Assembly: GCF_000423225.1 (NCBI RefSeq)
Contig: NZ_AUHO01000010.1
Coordinates: forward strand, 1 to 64,000
Reading direction: 5' to 3'
Length of the DNA stretch: 64,000 nt
From: Kaistia adipata DSM 17808
GTDB lineage: Bacteria; Pseudomonadota; Alphaproteobacteria; Rhizobiales; Kaistiaceae
Shown: positions 1 through 8,650 of the stretch, in pieces
Layout of the letters: each line of letters opens with the position of its first letter
Numbering within the stretch: position 1 is the first letter of the stretch
Translations under genes and position numbers: made by a program
Notes under the pieces: generated by a model
Seen by the model: only the letters and a program-made list of their open reading frames with translations
What the model was told of the DNA's origin: nothing
Databases searched by the model: none

Positions 1-125
1 TCCCGCTCGAAACGATGTGGCTGTCGGCATTGCAGGATCCGACCGCGAACAGAACCTTGTTGATCCGCGCCTGCGCCGCAAGCTGGTCCGCGATGCGTTC
101 GACCCGAACGGGTTCGAGGGCCGCG
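1..125. other. Left-edge sequence, no assignable gene
   Basis: This is sequence between the window edge and the stop codon of the GntR regulator. Reading the minus strand, one frame stays open to the edge and gives a protein-like stretch containing KVLFAVGSCNADSH, which faintly recalls the N-terminus of PfkB/ribokinase-type sugar kinases. A stop lies just upstream in that frame, and no ATG, GTG or TTG follows it before the edge. I therefore do not call a gene. Confidence 0.3.
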
Positions 126-857
126 CTACTCCGCCGCGTCGACCGTCAGCGGCAGAAGCCGCTCGCGCGACGCCGCCAGCAGGCCCGTCATCGCCGCCGC
201 CGCATCGTCCGGCCGGCGCGATACGATCGCCTGGCACACCGCCGCATGCAGCGCGATGTCCTCGGCCGGCTGCGTGGCGTTGCGCTGCAGCATCTCCGAA
301 GACACCCGCAGCGCCGACTTCACCGCGCTGCCGATCGTCACAAACAGACCGTTATGCGACGCGTTCAGGATCGCCAGGTGGAAGCCCAGCGCCGATTCCG
401 ACGTCGCCTTGATCGGCAGCTTCTGATCATACGCCGACACCAGCTCGTCAAAATAATGCTCGATCTGCGCAAGGTCCTCCGACGTGCCGTCGCGGGCCGC
501 AAGATACGAAGCGCGAGGCTCGAAGCACAGCCGCATCTCGAAGATGTCCTCGACGATCTTGTGGTCGAACTGCGCCTGCAGGCGCCAGGCGAGCACGTCG
601 CGGTCGAGCAGGTTCCATTCGGCGAAGGGCAGGACCCGCGTACCAACCTTCGGGGACACCTCGATCAGCCGCTTGCCGGCGAGGCTCTTCACCGCCTCGC
701 GGATCGTCGTGCGGCTGACGCCATAGGTCTGGCAGAGCTCGCTCTCGATCGGCAGCGAGGTTCCGGGCGCGAACTCGCCCGACACGATCCGGACGCCAAT
801 GTGATTGGCGACCTGCGCGCTCATCGTGCCGACCGATAGAAGCTCACGCTCCAGCAT
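126..857 (-). CDS. GntR-family transcriptional regulator (FCD/FadR subfamily)
   Basis: A 243-residue DNA-binding regulator. An N-terminal winged helix-turn-helix covers roughly residues 10-75, with the recognition-helix segment YGVSRTTIREAVKSL. A helical FCD ligand-binding domain fills the C-terminal two thirds. The start at 857 is preceded by GGGAGAGG eight bases upstream; a longer reading from 995 lacks a site and adds low-complexity sequence. It diverges from the arabinoside ABC transporter operon, so it is the likely local repressor, with a sugar or sugar acid as effector. The effector is inferred from context only. Confidence 0.9.
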   Translation of the reverse strand: MLERELLSVGTMSAQVANHIGVRIVSGEFAPGTSLPIESELCQTYGVSRTTIREAVKSLAGKRLIEVSPKVGTRVLPFAEWNLLDRDVLAWRLQAQFDHKIVEDIFEMRLCFEPRASYLAARDGTSEDLAQIEHYFDELVSAYDQKLPIKATSESALGFHLAILNASHNGLFVTIGSAVKSALRVSSEMLQRNATQPAEDIALHAAVCQAIVSRRPDDAAAAMTGLLAASRERLLPLTVDAAE

Positions 858-988
858 TACGCCCTCTCCCGCCAAGCTCGTTCCTTTACGCGGTTTCCGA
901 TGCGCTGGCCAAGTCCCCGCATGCGGCTGCGGCTCGCTTTCCGAACCGGGGACCCTTTCCGAAGCGGAAATGCGGCCCGAAAGTCGGA

Positions 989-1017
989 TTGACAAAGCCT
1001 CGGATCAAAATCATGAT
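989..1017 (+). promoter_or_regulatory. Candidate sigma-70 promoter of the arabinoside operon
   Basis: A perfect TTGACA (989-994) is followed after 17 bases by CATGAT (1012-1017), which matches the -10 consensus at four of six positions. It lies in the 451-base gap between the divergent regulator and binding-protein genes and points toward the transporter. The leader to the start codon would be close to 290 bases. Confidence 0.5.
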
Positions 1018-1025
1018 CGATGCAT

Positions 1026-1038
1026 ATGATAATACCAT
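1026..1038. promoter_or_regulatory. Candidate GntR operator
   Basis: The 13-base near-palindrome ATGATAATACCAT pairs with its own reverse complement at all but the central base and one symmetric pair. It lies just downstream of the candidate -10 hexamer, where a bound repressor would block transcription. FadR-type GntR proteins typically bind short palindromes of this size. The assignment to the adjacent regulator is inferred. Confidence 0.45.
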
Positions 1039-1308
1039 TAGCGGTCTCTGGGGAGGGGCCACGGTGGGAAATCGTATGGGGCCGAAATCGGGGGAGATCC
1101 GGTAGCAGGCCAGAATCGGGATCGCGCACCGAGCGCGGCGTGAGCCGGCGGTGGCGGCGCGGATCTGTGGCGCCGGTCGGCGGCACGGGTTCGTGTCGGC
1201 CGGGCGATGCCGGAAGCGCCCGGCTTGGGCGGGCGAACGAGACGGAATGTCGCCGGAGGACAGGCCTTGTTGGGAGGCCTGAGGCGCGACGAAAAGCGGA
1301 GGAATCGC

Positions 1309-2589
1309 ATGATGCGGAAGCTGATGACGAAGGCGCTCGCCACGGCGGCGCTGCTGGCCCTGACCGTTGGGGCGCAGGCCAAGGAAACCGTGGTCTGGTG
1401 GGACTTCCTGTCCGGCGGCGACGGCGTCCGGATGAAGGCACTGATCGACGAGTTCAACAAGACCAACCCGGATATCGAGATCCAGGCGACGACGCTCGAG
1501 TGGGGCGTGCCGTTCTATACCAAGGTCCAGACCTCCGCCGCCGTCGGCGAGGCCCCTGACGTCATGACCTATCACCTGTCGCGCCTGCCGCTCGGCGTCG
1601 ATTCGGGCGTCTTGCGCGAGCTGTCTGCGGACGAGCTGAAGGCGGCCGGCATTGACGGCGCCAACTATGCGCCGGCCAACTGGAAGGCCGCCCAAGTCGA
1701 CGGCAAGCAGTATGCCGTGCCCTTCGACATCCATTCGATCGTCCTCTACTACAACAAGGACGCGCTGAAGAAGGCCGACCTGCTCGGCGAGGACGGCAAG
1801 CCGAAGGGCCTCGACGGAATCGAGAATTTCGACGCCGCGCTGAAGAAGCTGAAGGATTCCGGCTCCGAATACGGCATGACGTTCCAGACCGCCGGTGACG
1901 GCGGCGTCTGGCGCATCTTCTACTCGCTCTTCAACCAGCAGGGCGGCGAGTTCTTCAAGGACGGCAAGTTCCTCGACGGCGACAATGTCGACAAGGCCGC
2001 CAAGGCCGCCGGCACGATGGCGAAGTGGGTCTCGGACGGCGTCGTGCCGAAGCAGACCGACTACAACCCATCGGTCGCGCTGTTCACCTCGGGCAAGGCC
2101 GCCACGATGATGAACGGCGTCTGGGAAGTGCCGACGATGGCCGACCTCGCCAAGCAGGGCAAGCTCGGCTTCGAGTGGGGCGCGGTGCAGATCCCGACGC
2201 TGTTCGACAAGCCGGCGACCTGGGCCGATTCGCACGCCTTCGCGATTCCGGACCGCAAGGGCAAGGAAATCTCGCCCGAGAAGCTCAAGGCCGTTCTTGC
2301 CGTTATCAAGTGGATGAACGAGCACTCGATCAGCTGGGCGAATGCCGGCCACATCCCGGCCTATCTGCCGGTCACCCAGACCGAGGCGTTCAAGACGATG
2401 GAGCCGAACGCGACCTATTCGTCGCTGGCCGCCACGGCGGTGTTCGATCCGTCCTCGAAGCTCGCCGGCGTCGCTTCGCCCGTCTATGAGGCGACCGCCA
2501 ACAACATCACCACCACGGTGAACGGCGACATGGACCCGCAGGAAGGCGCCGAGGGTCTGCGCGACGAACTCCAGGGCCTCGTCGACTAA
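1309..2589 (+). CDS. Sugar ABC transporter substrate-binding protein (CUT1)
   Basis: A 426-residue periplasmic binding protein of extracellular solute-binding family 1. It begins with a cleavable signal peptide (MMRKLMTKALATAALLALT, cleavage probably after AQA) and has no lipobox cysteine. The mature part starts TVVWWDF, typical of the family. GGAGG at 1298-1302 supports the ATG at 1309 or the adjacent one at 1312. It is first in an operon with two permeases and a GH51 arabinofuranosidase. Arabinose or arabino-oligosaccharides are therefore the inferred ligand. Confidence 0.92.
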   Translation: MMRKLMTKALATAALLALTVGAQAKETVVWWDFLSGGDGVRMKALIDEFNKTNPDIEIQATTLEWGVPFYTKVQTSAAVGEAPDVMTYHLSRLPLGVDSGVLRELSADELKAAGIDGANYAPANWKAAQVDGKQYAVPFDIHSIVLYYNKDALKKADLLGEDGKPKGLDGIENFDAALKKLKDSGSEYGMTFQTAGDGGVWRIFYSLFNQQGGEFFKDGKFLDGDNVDKAAKAAGTMAKWVSDGVVPKQTDYNPSVALFTSGKAATMMNGVWEVPTMADLAKQGKLGFEWGAVQIPTLFDKPATWADSHAFAIPDRKGKEISPEKLKAVLAVIKWMNEHSISWANAGHIPAYLPVTQTEAFKTMEPNATYSSLAATAVFDPSSKLAGVASPVYEATANNITTTVNGDMDPQEGAEGLRDELQGLVD

Positions 2590-2610
2590 GTCGAGCGACT
2601 GCCGCTTCTC

Positions 2611-2636
2611 GACCCGGCCGGTTCGCCGGCCGGGTC
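2611..2636 (+). promoter_or_regulatory. Intercistronic stem-loop after the binding-protein gene
   Basis: A perfect 11-base-pair stem, GACCCGGCCGG against its complement, is closed by a TTCG tetraloop and has no following T-run. Such hairpins after a binding-protein gene commonly stabilise the upstream message and lower downstream permease expression. That role is inferred here. Confidence 0.6.
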
Positions 2637-2653
2637 ATCCGTCTGACGCCCGG

Positions 2654-3535
2654 ATGCCGCCCATGCAAAGCTCATCGCGCGAAAACTGGATCGCGGCCGC
2701 CTTCGTCGGCCCCTTCGTGATCGCCTATCTCGTCCTGTTCCTGTACCCGACCGTGCGGATGGTCATCCTCACCTTCACCGACGCTCCGCTGATCGGCGAG
2801 GGTGCGTGGGTCGGATTCAAGAACTATGTCAGGCTCTTCAACGACAAGGCCTATCTCAACGCCGTCTGGCACACTTTCTATTTCGTGCTCTTGACGGTGA
2901 TCCCGAACACCTTGCTCGGCCTGGTCTTCGCGATGATGGTCAACCGCCAGAAGGGCTACATGCAGAGCCTGATCCTGGCGGCGTTCTTCCTGCCTTACAT
3001 CCTGCCGGTCTCCGTGGTCTTCCGCATCTGGGAATGGATCATGGACTACCAGTTCGGCATCGCGCAGTACGCGTTCGACGCCGTCCTCGGCGAGCGGATC
3101 GCGGTGTTCCGCAACAAGTACTGGGTGATGCCCATGATCGCCTTCGTGACGATCTGGTGGACGATCGGCTTCAACGTGCTGTTGTTCATCGCCGGGCTGC
3201 GCAACATCTCGCAGGACATGTATGACGCGTCGGCCCTCGATGGCGCCGGCCGCTGGAAGCAGTTCCGCTACATCACCTGGCCGCTGATCTGGCCGGTCAC
3301 GGCGCTCGTGCTGACGATCCAGCTGATCCTGCAATTGAAGATCTTCGACCAGCTCTACCTGCTGACGCTCGGCGGCAACGTCAACAACTCCATGGTGCTG
3401 GTGCAGTACATCTACAAGCAGGCCTTCCAGCTCAACAAGGGCGGCTATGGCGCGACGGTGGCGTTCTCGCTCTTCGTCATCATCGTCGTCGTGTCCGTGC
3501 TGCAGTACCAGGCTCTGAGGGCCAAACCCCGATGA
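2654..3535 (+). CDS. Sugar ABC transporter permease, MalF/UgpA type
   Basis: A 293-residue inner-membrane permease with about six hydrophobic segments. The EAA-loop equivalent (SALDGAGRWKQFRYITWPL, about residues 194-212) contacts the ATPase. There is no strong ribosome-binding site; ATG at 2654 or 2663 is possible. It overlaps the next permease by four bases (ATGA), so the two are translationally coupled and should form a heterodimer. No ATPase gene lies in the operon. Confidence 0.92.
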   Translation: MPPMQSSSRENWIAAAFVGPFVIAYLVLFLYPTVRMVILTFTDAPLIGEGAWVGFKNYVRLFNDKAYLNAVWHTFYFVLLTVIPNTLLGLVFAMMVNRQKGYMQSLILAAFFLPYILPVSVVFRIWEWIMDYQFGIAQYAFDAVLGERIAVFRNKYWVMPMIAFVTIWWTIGFNVLLFIAGLRNISQDMYDASALDGAGRWKQFRYITWPLIWPVTALVLTIQLILQLKIFDQLYLLTLGGNVNNSMVLVQYIYKQAFQLNKGGYGATVAFSLFVIIVVVSVLQYQALRAKPR

Positions 3536-4365
3536 ACATCCAGAAGATCGATTTCGCGGGTAGGCTGTTCTCGCTGCTGACGCTGGCGCTGGCCATCATC
3601 TGGGCCTTCCCGCTCTACTGGGCCCTCGTCACGACGCTGAAGCCCGAGTTCGAGGTGGTCCAGCCGGGCTTGAACCTGCTTCCCAAGACCTGGACGCTCG
3701 AGGCCTACACCCATGTGCTGACGACCACCAAGATCGGCGTCTGGTATGTGAACTCGATCGTCGTCTCGCTGGTGGTGACGTTTCTGGTGGTGCTGATGGG
3801 CGCGCTTTGCGGCTATGCCCTGTCGCAACTGCGCTTCCGCGGCCGCACCCTGCTCTGGTTCACCGTGCTCGCCAGCTTCATGGTGCCGATCCAGGCCCTG
3901 ATCGTCACCCATTTCGTGCTGATGAGCCAGTTCGGGCTGATCAATACGTGGCTCGGCATCGTCCTGCCGCAGCTGATCGTCCCGGTCGTCGTCATCGTCT
4001 ACAAGCAGTTCTTCGACAGCGTGCCGAAGGACTTTCGCGAGGCGGCGCGTGTCGACGGTGCCAGCGAGCTCAACATCTTCCTGCGCGTCTACCTGCCGAT
4101 GAACTGGGGCGTGACCACCGCGCTCGCGATCATCACCTTCATCGGCGCCTGGAACAGCTTCCTCTGGCCCTTCCTCGTGTCCACCTCCGAGGAGACGATG
4201 ACGATCACGGTCGGCATCACCCAGGTGAAGGAGAATTTCGGCGTCCAGTACGCCCGCAATCTGGCCGCCGCGGTGCTCGCGGCGCTGCCCGTCGCCATCG
4301 CCTACCTGATCTTCCAGCGTCGCGTGACGCAGGCGATCATGCTGTCCGCCGGCATCAAGGGCTAG
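3532..4365 (+). CDS. Sugar ABC transporter permease, MalG/UgpE type
   Basis: A 277-residue inner-membrane permease, the second half of the CUT1 channel. It has about six membrane segments and a well-formed EAA loop (EAARVDGASELNIFLRVYLP). Its ATG overlaps the stop of the preceding permease. The operon continues into the arabinofuranosidase 85 bases downstream. As in many rhizobial CUT1 systems without their own ATPase, a shared MsmK/UgpC-type ATPase elsewhere is the probable partner. Confidence 0.92.
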   Translation: MNIQKIDFAGRLFSLLTLALAIIWAFPLYWALVTTLKPEFEVVQPGLNLLPKTWTLEAYTHVLTTTKIGVWYVNSIVVSLVVTFLVVLMGALCGYALSQLRFRGRTLLWFTVLASFMVPIQALIVTHFVLMSQFGLINTWLGIVLPQLIVPVVVIVYKQFFDSVPKDFREAARVDGASELNIFLRVYLPMNWGVTTALAIITFIGAWNSFLWPFLVSTSEETMTITVGITQVKENFGVQYARNLAAAVLAALPVAIAYLIFQRRVTQAIMLSAGIKG

Positions 4366-4379
4366 CGGCGCCGTTCACC

Positions 4380-4408
4380 GCCGCCGCCCGGCTCTGGCCG
4401 GCGGCGGC
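4380..4408 (+). promoter_or_regulatory. Intercistronic hairpin between permease and abfA
   Basis: GCCGCCGCC (4380-4388) pairs perfectly with GGCGGCGGC (4400-4408) around an 11-base loop in the 85-base gap between permease and arabinofuranosidase. It has no T-run, so it is more likely an mRNA-processing or stability element than a terminator. Confidence 0.4.
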
Positions 4409-4450
4409 TCCCCCACGACCCTCCGAAGACCAATCCGAGAGCTTTCGTCC

Positions 4451-5977
4451 ATGTTGAATGCCAAACTCATCGTCGACCGCGACTTCGTCGTCTCCGATCT
4501 CGACAGGCGCATGTTCGGCACCTTCGTCGAGCATATGGGCCGCTGCGTCTATGGCGGCATCTACGAGCCCGGCCATGCCACCGCCGACGAGGACGGCTTC
4601 CGTGGCGACGTGCTGGAGCTGACCAAGGAGCTCGGCACCACCATCGTCCGCTATCCGGGCGGCAATTTCCTGTCCGGCTACAATTGGGAAGACGGCGTCG
4701 GCCCGGCCGACAAGCGCCCCGTTCGCCGCGACCTCGCCTGGTTCTCGACCGAGACGAACCAGTTCGGCACCAATGAATTCATGAAGTGGGCCGCGAAGGC
4801 CGACATCGAGCCGATGTTCGGCGTCAATCTCGGCACCAAGGGCCCCGACGAGGCGCGCCAGTTCCTCGAATATTGCAACCACGAGGGCGGCTCGGCGCTG
4901 TCGGATCTCCGCAAGGAGCACGGCTACGAGAAGCCGCACGACATCAAGTTCTGGTGCCTCGGCAACGAGATGGATGGCCCCTGGCAGATCTGCCACAAGA
5001 CGGCCGAGGAATATGGCCGCGTCGCGCTCGAAACCGCCAAGGTGATGCGCTGGGTCGATCCGACCATCCAGCTCGCCGCCTGCGGCTCGTCCCACCGCAA
5101 CATGCCGACCTATGGCTCGTGGGAGTACCAGGTCCTCGATCATTGCTATGACGAGGTCGACTTCATCTCGCTGCACACCTACTTCAACAACCACGCGGAT
5201 TCGACGGCCGAGTATTTCGGCGTCATCGAGCTGCTCGACGCCTTCATCAAGGAAGTGGCGGCGATCTGCGACGCGGTCGGCGCCAAGCGTCGCTCGCACA
5301 AGAAGATCATGCTGTCGCTGGACGAATGGAACGTCTGGTACAAGACCCACAAGATCGAGAACATGCGCGTGCCCGGCTGGCCGGAAGCGCCGAAGCTGAT
5401 CGAGGAGGTCTACAACACCGAGGACGCGCTGATCGTCGGCGGTGCCCTGATCGCCATGCTCAACAATGCCGACCGCGTGAAGACCGCCTGCCTGGCGCAG
5501 CTCGTCAACGTCATCGGCCCGATCATGACCGAGACCGGCGGCGCCGCCTGGCGCCAGACGATCTTCCATCCCTTCGCGCTCGCCTCGAAGTACGGCCATG
5601 GCCGCGTGCTGAAGAGCGTGGCGGAGTCCGGCTCCTACAGCGCCAAGACCTTCCCGGAGATCCCGTATCTCTACGCCACGGTGATCGATAATCCGGCCGA
5701 TGGCACGACGACCGTGATCGCGCTGAACCGCAGCCTGTCGGATTCGATGGAGGTCGAGGTCGAGCTGCGTGGCCTCGGCAAGGATCGCGAGCTGGTGCAC
5801 GCGACGGAGCTGCACCATTCGAACCTCAAGGCCGTCAACACCAAGGACGCGCCGAATACGGTCGCGCCGAAGGAAAACAAGGACGTCAAGATCGACGGCG
5901 AGCGGATGACCATCCGCCTGAAGCCCGCCTCCTTCAACGTCATCACCACCAAGGCGACGCCGGCCGGCAACGCCTGA
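4451..5977 (+). CDS. abfA: Alpha-L-arabinofuranosidase, GH51
   Basis: A 508-residue retaining exo-glycosidase that releases terminal alpha-L-arabinofuranosyl units from arabino-oligosaccharides. The acid/base glutamate is Glu173 in CLGNEMDGPW and the nucleophile is Glu292 in LDEWNVWY. The fold is a TIM barrel followed by a C-terminal beta domain. There is no signal peptide, so it acts in the cytoplasm on imported oligosaccharides, which fits its place at the end of the ABC transporter operon. Length and motifs match the intracellular AbfA-type enzymes. A rho-independent terminator follows. Confidence 0.95.
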   Translation: MLNAKLIVDRDFVVSDLDRRMFGTFVEHMGRCVYGGIYEPGHATADEDGFRGDVLELTKELGTTIVRYPGGNFLSGYNWEDGVGPADKRPVRRDLAWFSTETNQFGTNEFMKWAAKADIEPMFGVNLGTKGPDEARQFLEYCNHEGGSALSDLRKEHGYEKPHDIKFWCLGNEMDGPWQICHKTAEEYGRVALETAKVMRWVDPTIQLAACGSSHRNMPTYGSWEYQVLDHCYDEVDFISLHTYFNNHADSTAEYFGVIELLDAFIKEVAAICDAVGAKRRSHKKIMLSLDEWNVWYKTHKIENMRVPGWPEAPKLIEEVYNTEDALIVGGALIAMLNNADRVKTACLAQLVNVIGPIMTETGGAAWRQTIFHPFALASKYGHGRVLKSVAESGSYSAKTFPEIPYLYATVIDNPADGTTTVIALNRSLSDSMEVEVELRGLGKDRELVHATELHHSNLKAVNTKDAPNTVAPKENKDVKIDGERMTIRLKPASFNVITTKATPAGNA

Positions 5978-6002
5978 TCGGCCTGCTCGGTCCCGAAATC
6001 GA

Positions 6003-6036
6003 CGCCCGCATCCTCTCGATGCGGGCGTTTTCTTTT
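6003..6036 (+). terminator. Rho-independent terminator after abfA
   Basis: CGCCCGCAT and ATGCGGGCG form a perfect nine-base-pair stem with a seven-base loop, followed by TTTTCTTTT. It closes the arabinoside operon and separates it from ccmC. Confidence 0.88.
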
Positions 6037-6092
6037 GGCGCGGCTCAATCGGTCGCGTTGCGAAGTTCACCACCTGACCCTATGACATCGGC

Positions 6093-6836
6093 ATGGCCCT
6101 GCTCGACCTCGCCAATCCGACGCGCTTCATGTCGCTCACCGACCGTCTCCTGCCCTGGCTGTGGGCGGCGACGGCGATCGTGCTCGGCGCGGGGCTCTAT
6201 CTCGCCTTCTTCGTCGCGCCCGCTGACTACCAGCAGGGCGAGACGGTCAAGATCATGTTCATCCATGTCCCGGCCGCGTGGCTCGCCATGTTCGGCTACG
6301 GCATGATGGCGGTGTCGGCGCTCGGCACGCTGGTCTGGCGCCATCCGCTCGCCGACGTCGCGGCCAAGGCGACGGCGCCGATCGGCGCCGCCTTTACGCT
6401 GGTGGCGCTGATCACCGGTTCGCTCTGGGGCAAGCCGATGTGGGGCACCTGGTGGGAGTGGGACGCGCGCCTGACCTCGGTGCTGATCCTGTTCCTGATG
6501 TATCTCGGCCTGATCGCGCTCTGGAACGCGATCGAGGATCCGAACAAGGCCGGCCGCGTCGCCGCCGTTCTGATCCTGGTCGGCTCGATCAACATCCCGA
6601 TCATCAAGTTCTCGGTCGACTGGTGGAACACGCTGCACCAGCCGGCCAGCGTCTTCCGCATGGGCGGCTCGACCATCGCGCCGAGCATGCTCTATCCGCT
6701 GCTGATCTGCGCCGTCGGGGCGACGCTCCTGTTCCTGGCATTGAGCCTGATGGCGATGCGCAACGAGATCCTGCGCCGCCGTATCCGCGCGCTGCGCCTC
6801 GTCGCCGCCGCGAGCCCTGCGGGAGCCGCCGCATGA
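6093..6836 (+). CDS. ccmC: Heme exporter/chaperone-loading protein CcmC
   Basis: A 247-residue inner-membrane protein with six membrane segments. It loads heme onto CcmE during cytochrome c maturation. The tryptophan-rich WWD motif (WGTWWEWD, residues 117-124) faces the periplasm and binds heme. Two flanking histidines, His58 and His182, are the expected axial ligands. It overlaps ccmD by four bases. ccmA and ccmB, normally directly upstream, lie instead at 47-48 kb on the other strand. Confidence 0.96.
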   Translation: MALLDLANPTRFMSLTDRLLPWLWAATAIVLGAGLYLAFFVAPADYQQGETVKIMFIHVPAAWLAMFGYGMMAVSALGTLVWRHPLADVAAKATAPIGAAFTLVALITGSLWGKPMWGTWWEWDARLTSVLILFLMYLGLIALWNAIEDPNKAGRVAAVLILVGSINIPIIKFSVDWWNTLHQPASVFRMGGSTIAPSMLYPLLICAVGATLLFLALSLMAMRNEILRRRIRALRLVAAASPAGAAA

Positions 6837-7030
6837 TCGAAATGCTCGGGCCGCATGCCGGCTTCATCCTCGCCGCCTATGGCGTGACGATCGCGATCGT
6901 GCTGGCGCTCGTCGCCTGGATCCTGCTCGACGGTCGCACCCTGCGCCGCCAGCTCGCCGATCTCGAGACGCGCGGCATCCGCCGCCGTTCGGCGCGCAAG
7001 GCCGGCATCGACCGGACCGCGACGCCATGA
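6833..7030 (+). CDS. ccmD: Heme exporter protein CcmD
   Basis: A 65-residue protein with a single N-terminal membrane helix (about residues 9-32) and a basic cytoplasmic tail rich in arginine. CcmD associates with CcmABC and aids release of heme-loaded CcmE. Sequence conservation in the family is low; the call rests on size, topology and position between ccmC and ccmG. Its ATG overlaps the ccmC stop (ATGA). Confidence 0.88.
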   Translation: MIEMLGPHAGFILAAYGVTIAIVLALVAWILLDGRTLRRQLADLETRGIRRRSARKAGIDRTATP

Positions 7031-7037
7031 GGACGCC

Positions 7038-7631
7038 ATGAGCGAGACGAAGGTTCCTGGCGAAACGAAGCCGCCGCGCTCGATCGGGCGCCGCCTTGCC
7101 ATTCTCGCGCCCGCCGCCATTTTCGCCGCGCTGGCCGTGATCTTCATCATCCGGCTGGAGCAGGGCGGCAATTCCTCGCTGATCCCGTCGGCCCTGATCG
7201 ACCGGCCCGTGCCGGTCACCGTGCTGCCGCCGCTCGCCGGCCTCGACAGGCCGGGCATCGACAGCGCCGACTTCCTCGGCAAGGTGACGCTCGTCAACAT
7301 CTGGGCGTCCTGGTGCGGCCCCTGCCGCGAGGAGCATCCCTTCCTCGAGCAGCTCGCGACCGACAAGCGCATCAACCTCGTCGGCATCAACTACAAGGAC
7401 CAGCCGACCAATGCGCGGGCCTTCCTCGGCCAGCTGGGCAACCCCTACGCGGCCGTTGGCGTCGACGAGAAGGGCCGCAGCTCAATCGACTGGGGCGTCT
7501 ATGGCGTGCCGGAGACCTTCGTCGTCGGGCGCGACGGCACCATCCGCTACAAGTTCGTCGGCCCGCTGAGCGCGGAAAGCCTCGAAAAGGTGATGATGCC
7601 CGAGATCGAGAAGGCGCTCGCCGGATCGTGA
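7038..7631 (+). CDS. ccmG: Thiol:disulfide interchange protein CcmG/DsbE
   Basis: A 197-residue membrane-anchored thioredoxin-like protein. An N-terminal helix (about residues 20-37) anchors it in the inner membrane. The periplasmic domain carries the WCGPC active site within NIWASWCGPCREEHPF, and the family's cis-proline region GVPETFV. It keeps apocytochrome c cysteines reduced for heme ligation. It starts seven bases after ccmD with GAGG upstream and is the last gene of the ccmC-ccmD-ccmG unit. Confidence 0.95.
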   Translation: MSETKVPGETKPPRSIGRRLAILAPAAIFAALAVIFIIRLEQGGNSSLIPSALIDRPVPVTVLPPLAGLDRPGIDSADFLGKVTLVNIWASWCGPCREEHPFLEQLATDKRINLVGINYKDQPTNARAFLGQLGNPYAAVGVDEKGRSSIDWGVYGVPETFVVGRDGTIRYKFVGPLSAESLEKVMMPEIEKALAGS

Positions 7632-7674
7632 TCGGGTTGCGTCCTGCAGCCTAAGGGCGCATTCGCAGGATCGC

Positions 7675-7783
7675 GTCGCCCCGGCGGAGGCCGGGGCCCA
7701 TGAACACCCGGCCAGGCAATTCCGGCTCAGCCTTCAGGCCTACGGGCCGGTGGGTCTGGATCCCGGCCTTCGCCGGGATGACG
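7675..7783. repeat. Dispersed inverted repeat, family A, copy 1
   Basis: Two GC-rich palindromic arms, one containing CCCCGGCGGAGGCCGGGG and one containing GGATCCCGGCCTTCGCCGGG followed by ATGAC, face each other across about 55 bases. The same architecture recurs at 13985-14083 and 40041-40189. It lies in the gap after ccmG. Confidence 0.75.
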
Positions 7784-7837
7784 ACCGAGGGGTGGCACGG
7801 CCTGAGCCGCTCATCGACGGCGTGGGTCGCACTGCGT

Positions 7838-7873
7838 GCTTCGAGACCGCCCTTCGGGCCTCCTCAGCATGTT
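7838..7873. repeat. Partial dispersed repeat, family B-like
   Basis: GCTTCGAGACCGCCCTTCGG followed by CCTCCTCAGCATGTTGAG resembles one arm of the family B elements at 46801-46958 and 55185-55310. The partner arm is missing, so this looks like a decayed half. Confidence 0.45.
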
Positions 7874-7930
7874 GAGAGCGATGTTGCGTGAAGGTCTGCT
7901 CAGGAAGACGTGAAGAGCAGTGCCCGCCCC

Positions 7931-8575
7931 TCAGCGGGTCGGCTGCGTGCCCGTCTCGTCTTCCGCAATCGTCGTGCGGGTGATCAGCGGCAGCTGGAAC
8001 AGGGTGAACAGGAAGGTCAGCGGCATGATGCCGAACACCTTGAAGTTGACCCAGAGATCCGTCGCTGCCTTGGCGTCGGCCGTGTAGTAGGCGTCGGCGC
8101 CCTTCCAGACGACGATGTTCAGCACCGCCAGCGCCAGGAAGAACAGGCCCCAGCGGAAGGTGAGCTTGTGCCAGCCCTCATTGGTCAGCCGGAACACCGA
8201 GTCGAAGACATAGCCGAGCAGCGGCCGGCCGAAGGCGAGGCCGCCGAGCAGCACAGCGCCGAACAGCGTGTTGACGATGGTCGGCTTCAGCTTGATGAAG
8301 GTGTCGTCGTGCAGCCAGAGCGTCAGCCCGCCGAACACGACGACGACGATGCCGGTGACCAGCGGCATGATCGGCAGCTTGCGCGTCATCGCGTAGGAAA
8401 CGGCGAGCGCCACCAGCGTGGCCCCCATGAACAGGCCCGTCGCCCAGTAGATGTCGGCGCGCGCATTGGCGAAGAAGAAGACGCCGAGCGGTCCGAGCTC
8501 CAGCGCCAGCTTGAGGAGCGGGTTGAGCTCCTTGCGGGCGGGGTCGTTGGGGGCGCGTTCGATTTCGATGGTCAT
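7931..8575 (-). CDS. yciB: Inner-membrane septation protein A (YciB/IspZ family)
   Basis: A 214-residue polytopic inner-membrane protein with about five or six hydrophobic segments. The segment [17 protein letters not shown] and the following aromatic region are typical of YciB, a protein linked to cell-envelope synthesis and septation. It is the most distal gene of a minus-strand cluster with ftsY, mtaB and dapF and converges on ccmG. This neighbourhood is usual in Hyphomicrobiales. Confidence 0.93.
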   Translation of the reverse strand: MTIEIERAPNDPARKELNPLLKLALELGPLGVFFFANARADIYWATGLFMGATLVALAVSYAMTRKLPIMPLVTGIVVVVFGGLTLWLHDDTFIKLKPTIVNTLFGAVLLGGLAFGRPLLGYVFDSVFRLTNEGWHKLTFRWGLFFLALAVLNIVVWKGADAYYTADAKAATDLWVNFKVFGIMPLTFLFTLFQLPLITRTTIAEDETGTQPTR

Positions 8576-8650
8576 GATCGGCTTTCGGTGCTGGTCGCCA
8601 ACAGATAGGGCCCATAAGGCGGCTGATCTATGGCGTCGGTCACGCGATCG

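Noticed and set aside
1-125. A sugar kinase gene starting before the left edge on the minus strand
   Set aside because: The frame has a protein-like stretch but no usable start codon after an in-frame stop, so a gene cannot be supported.
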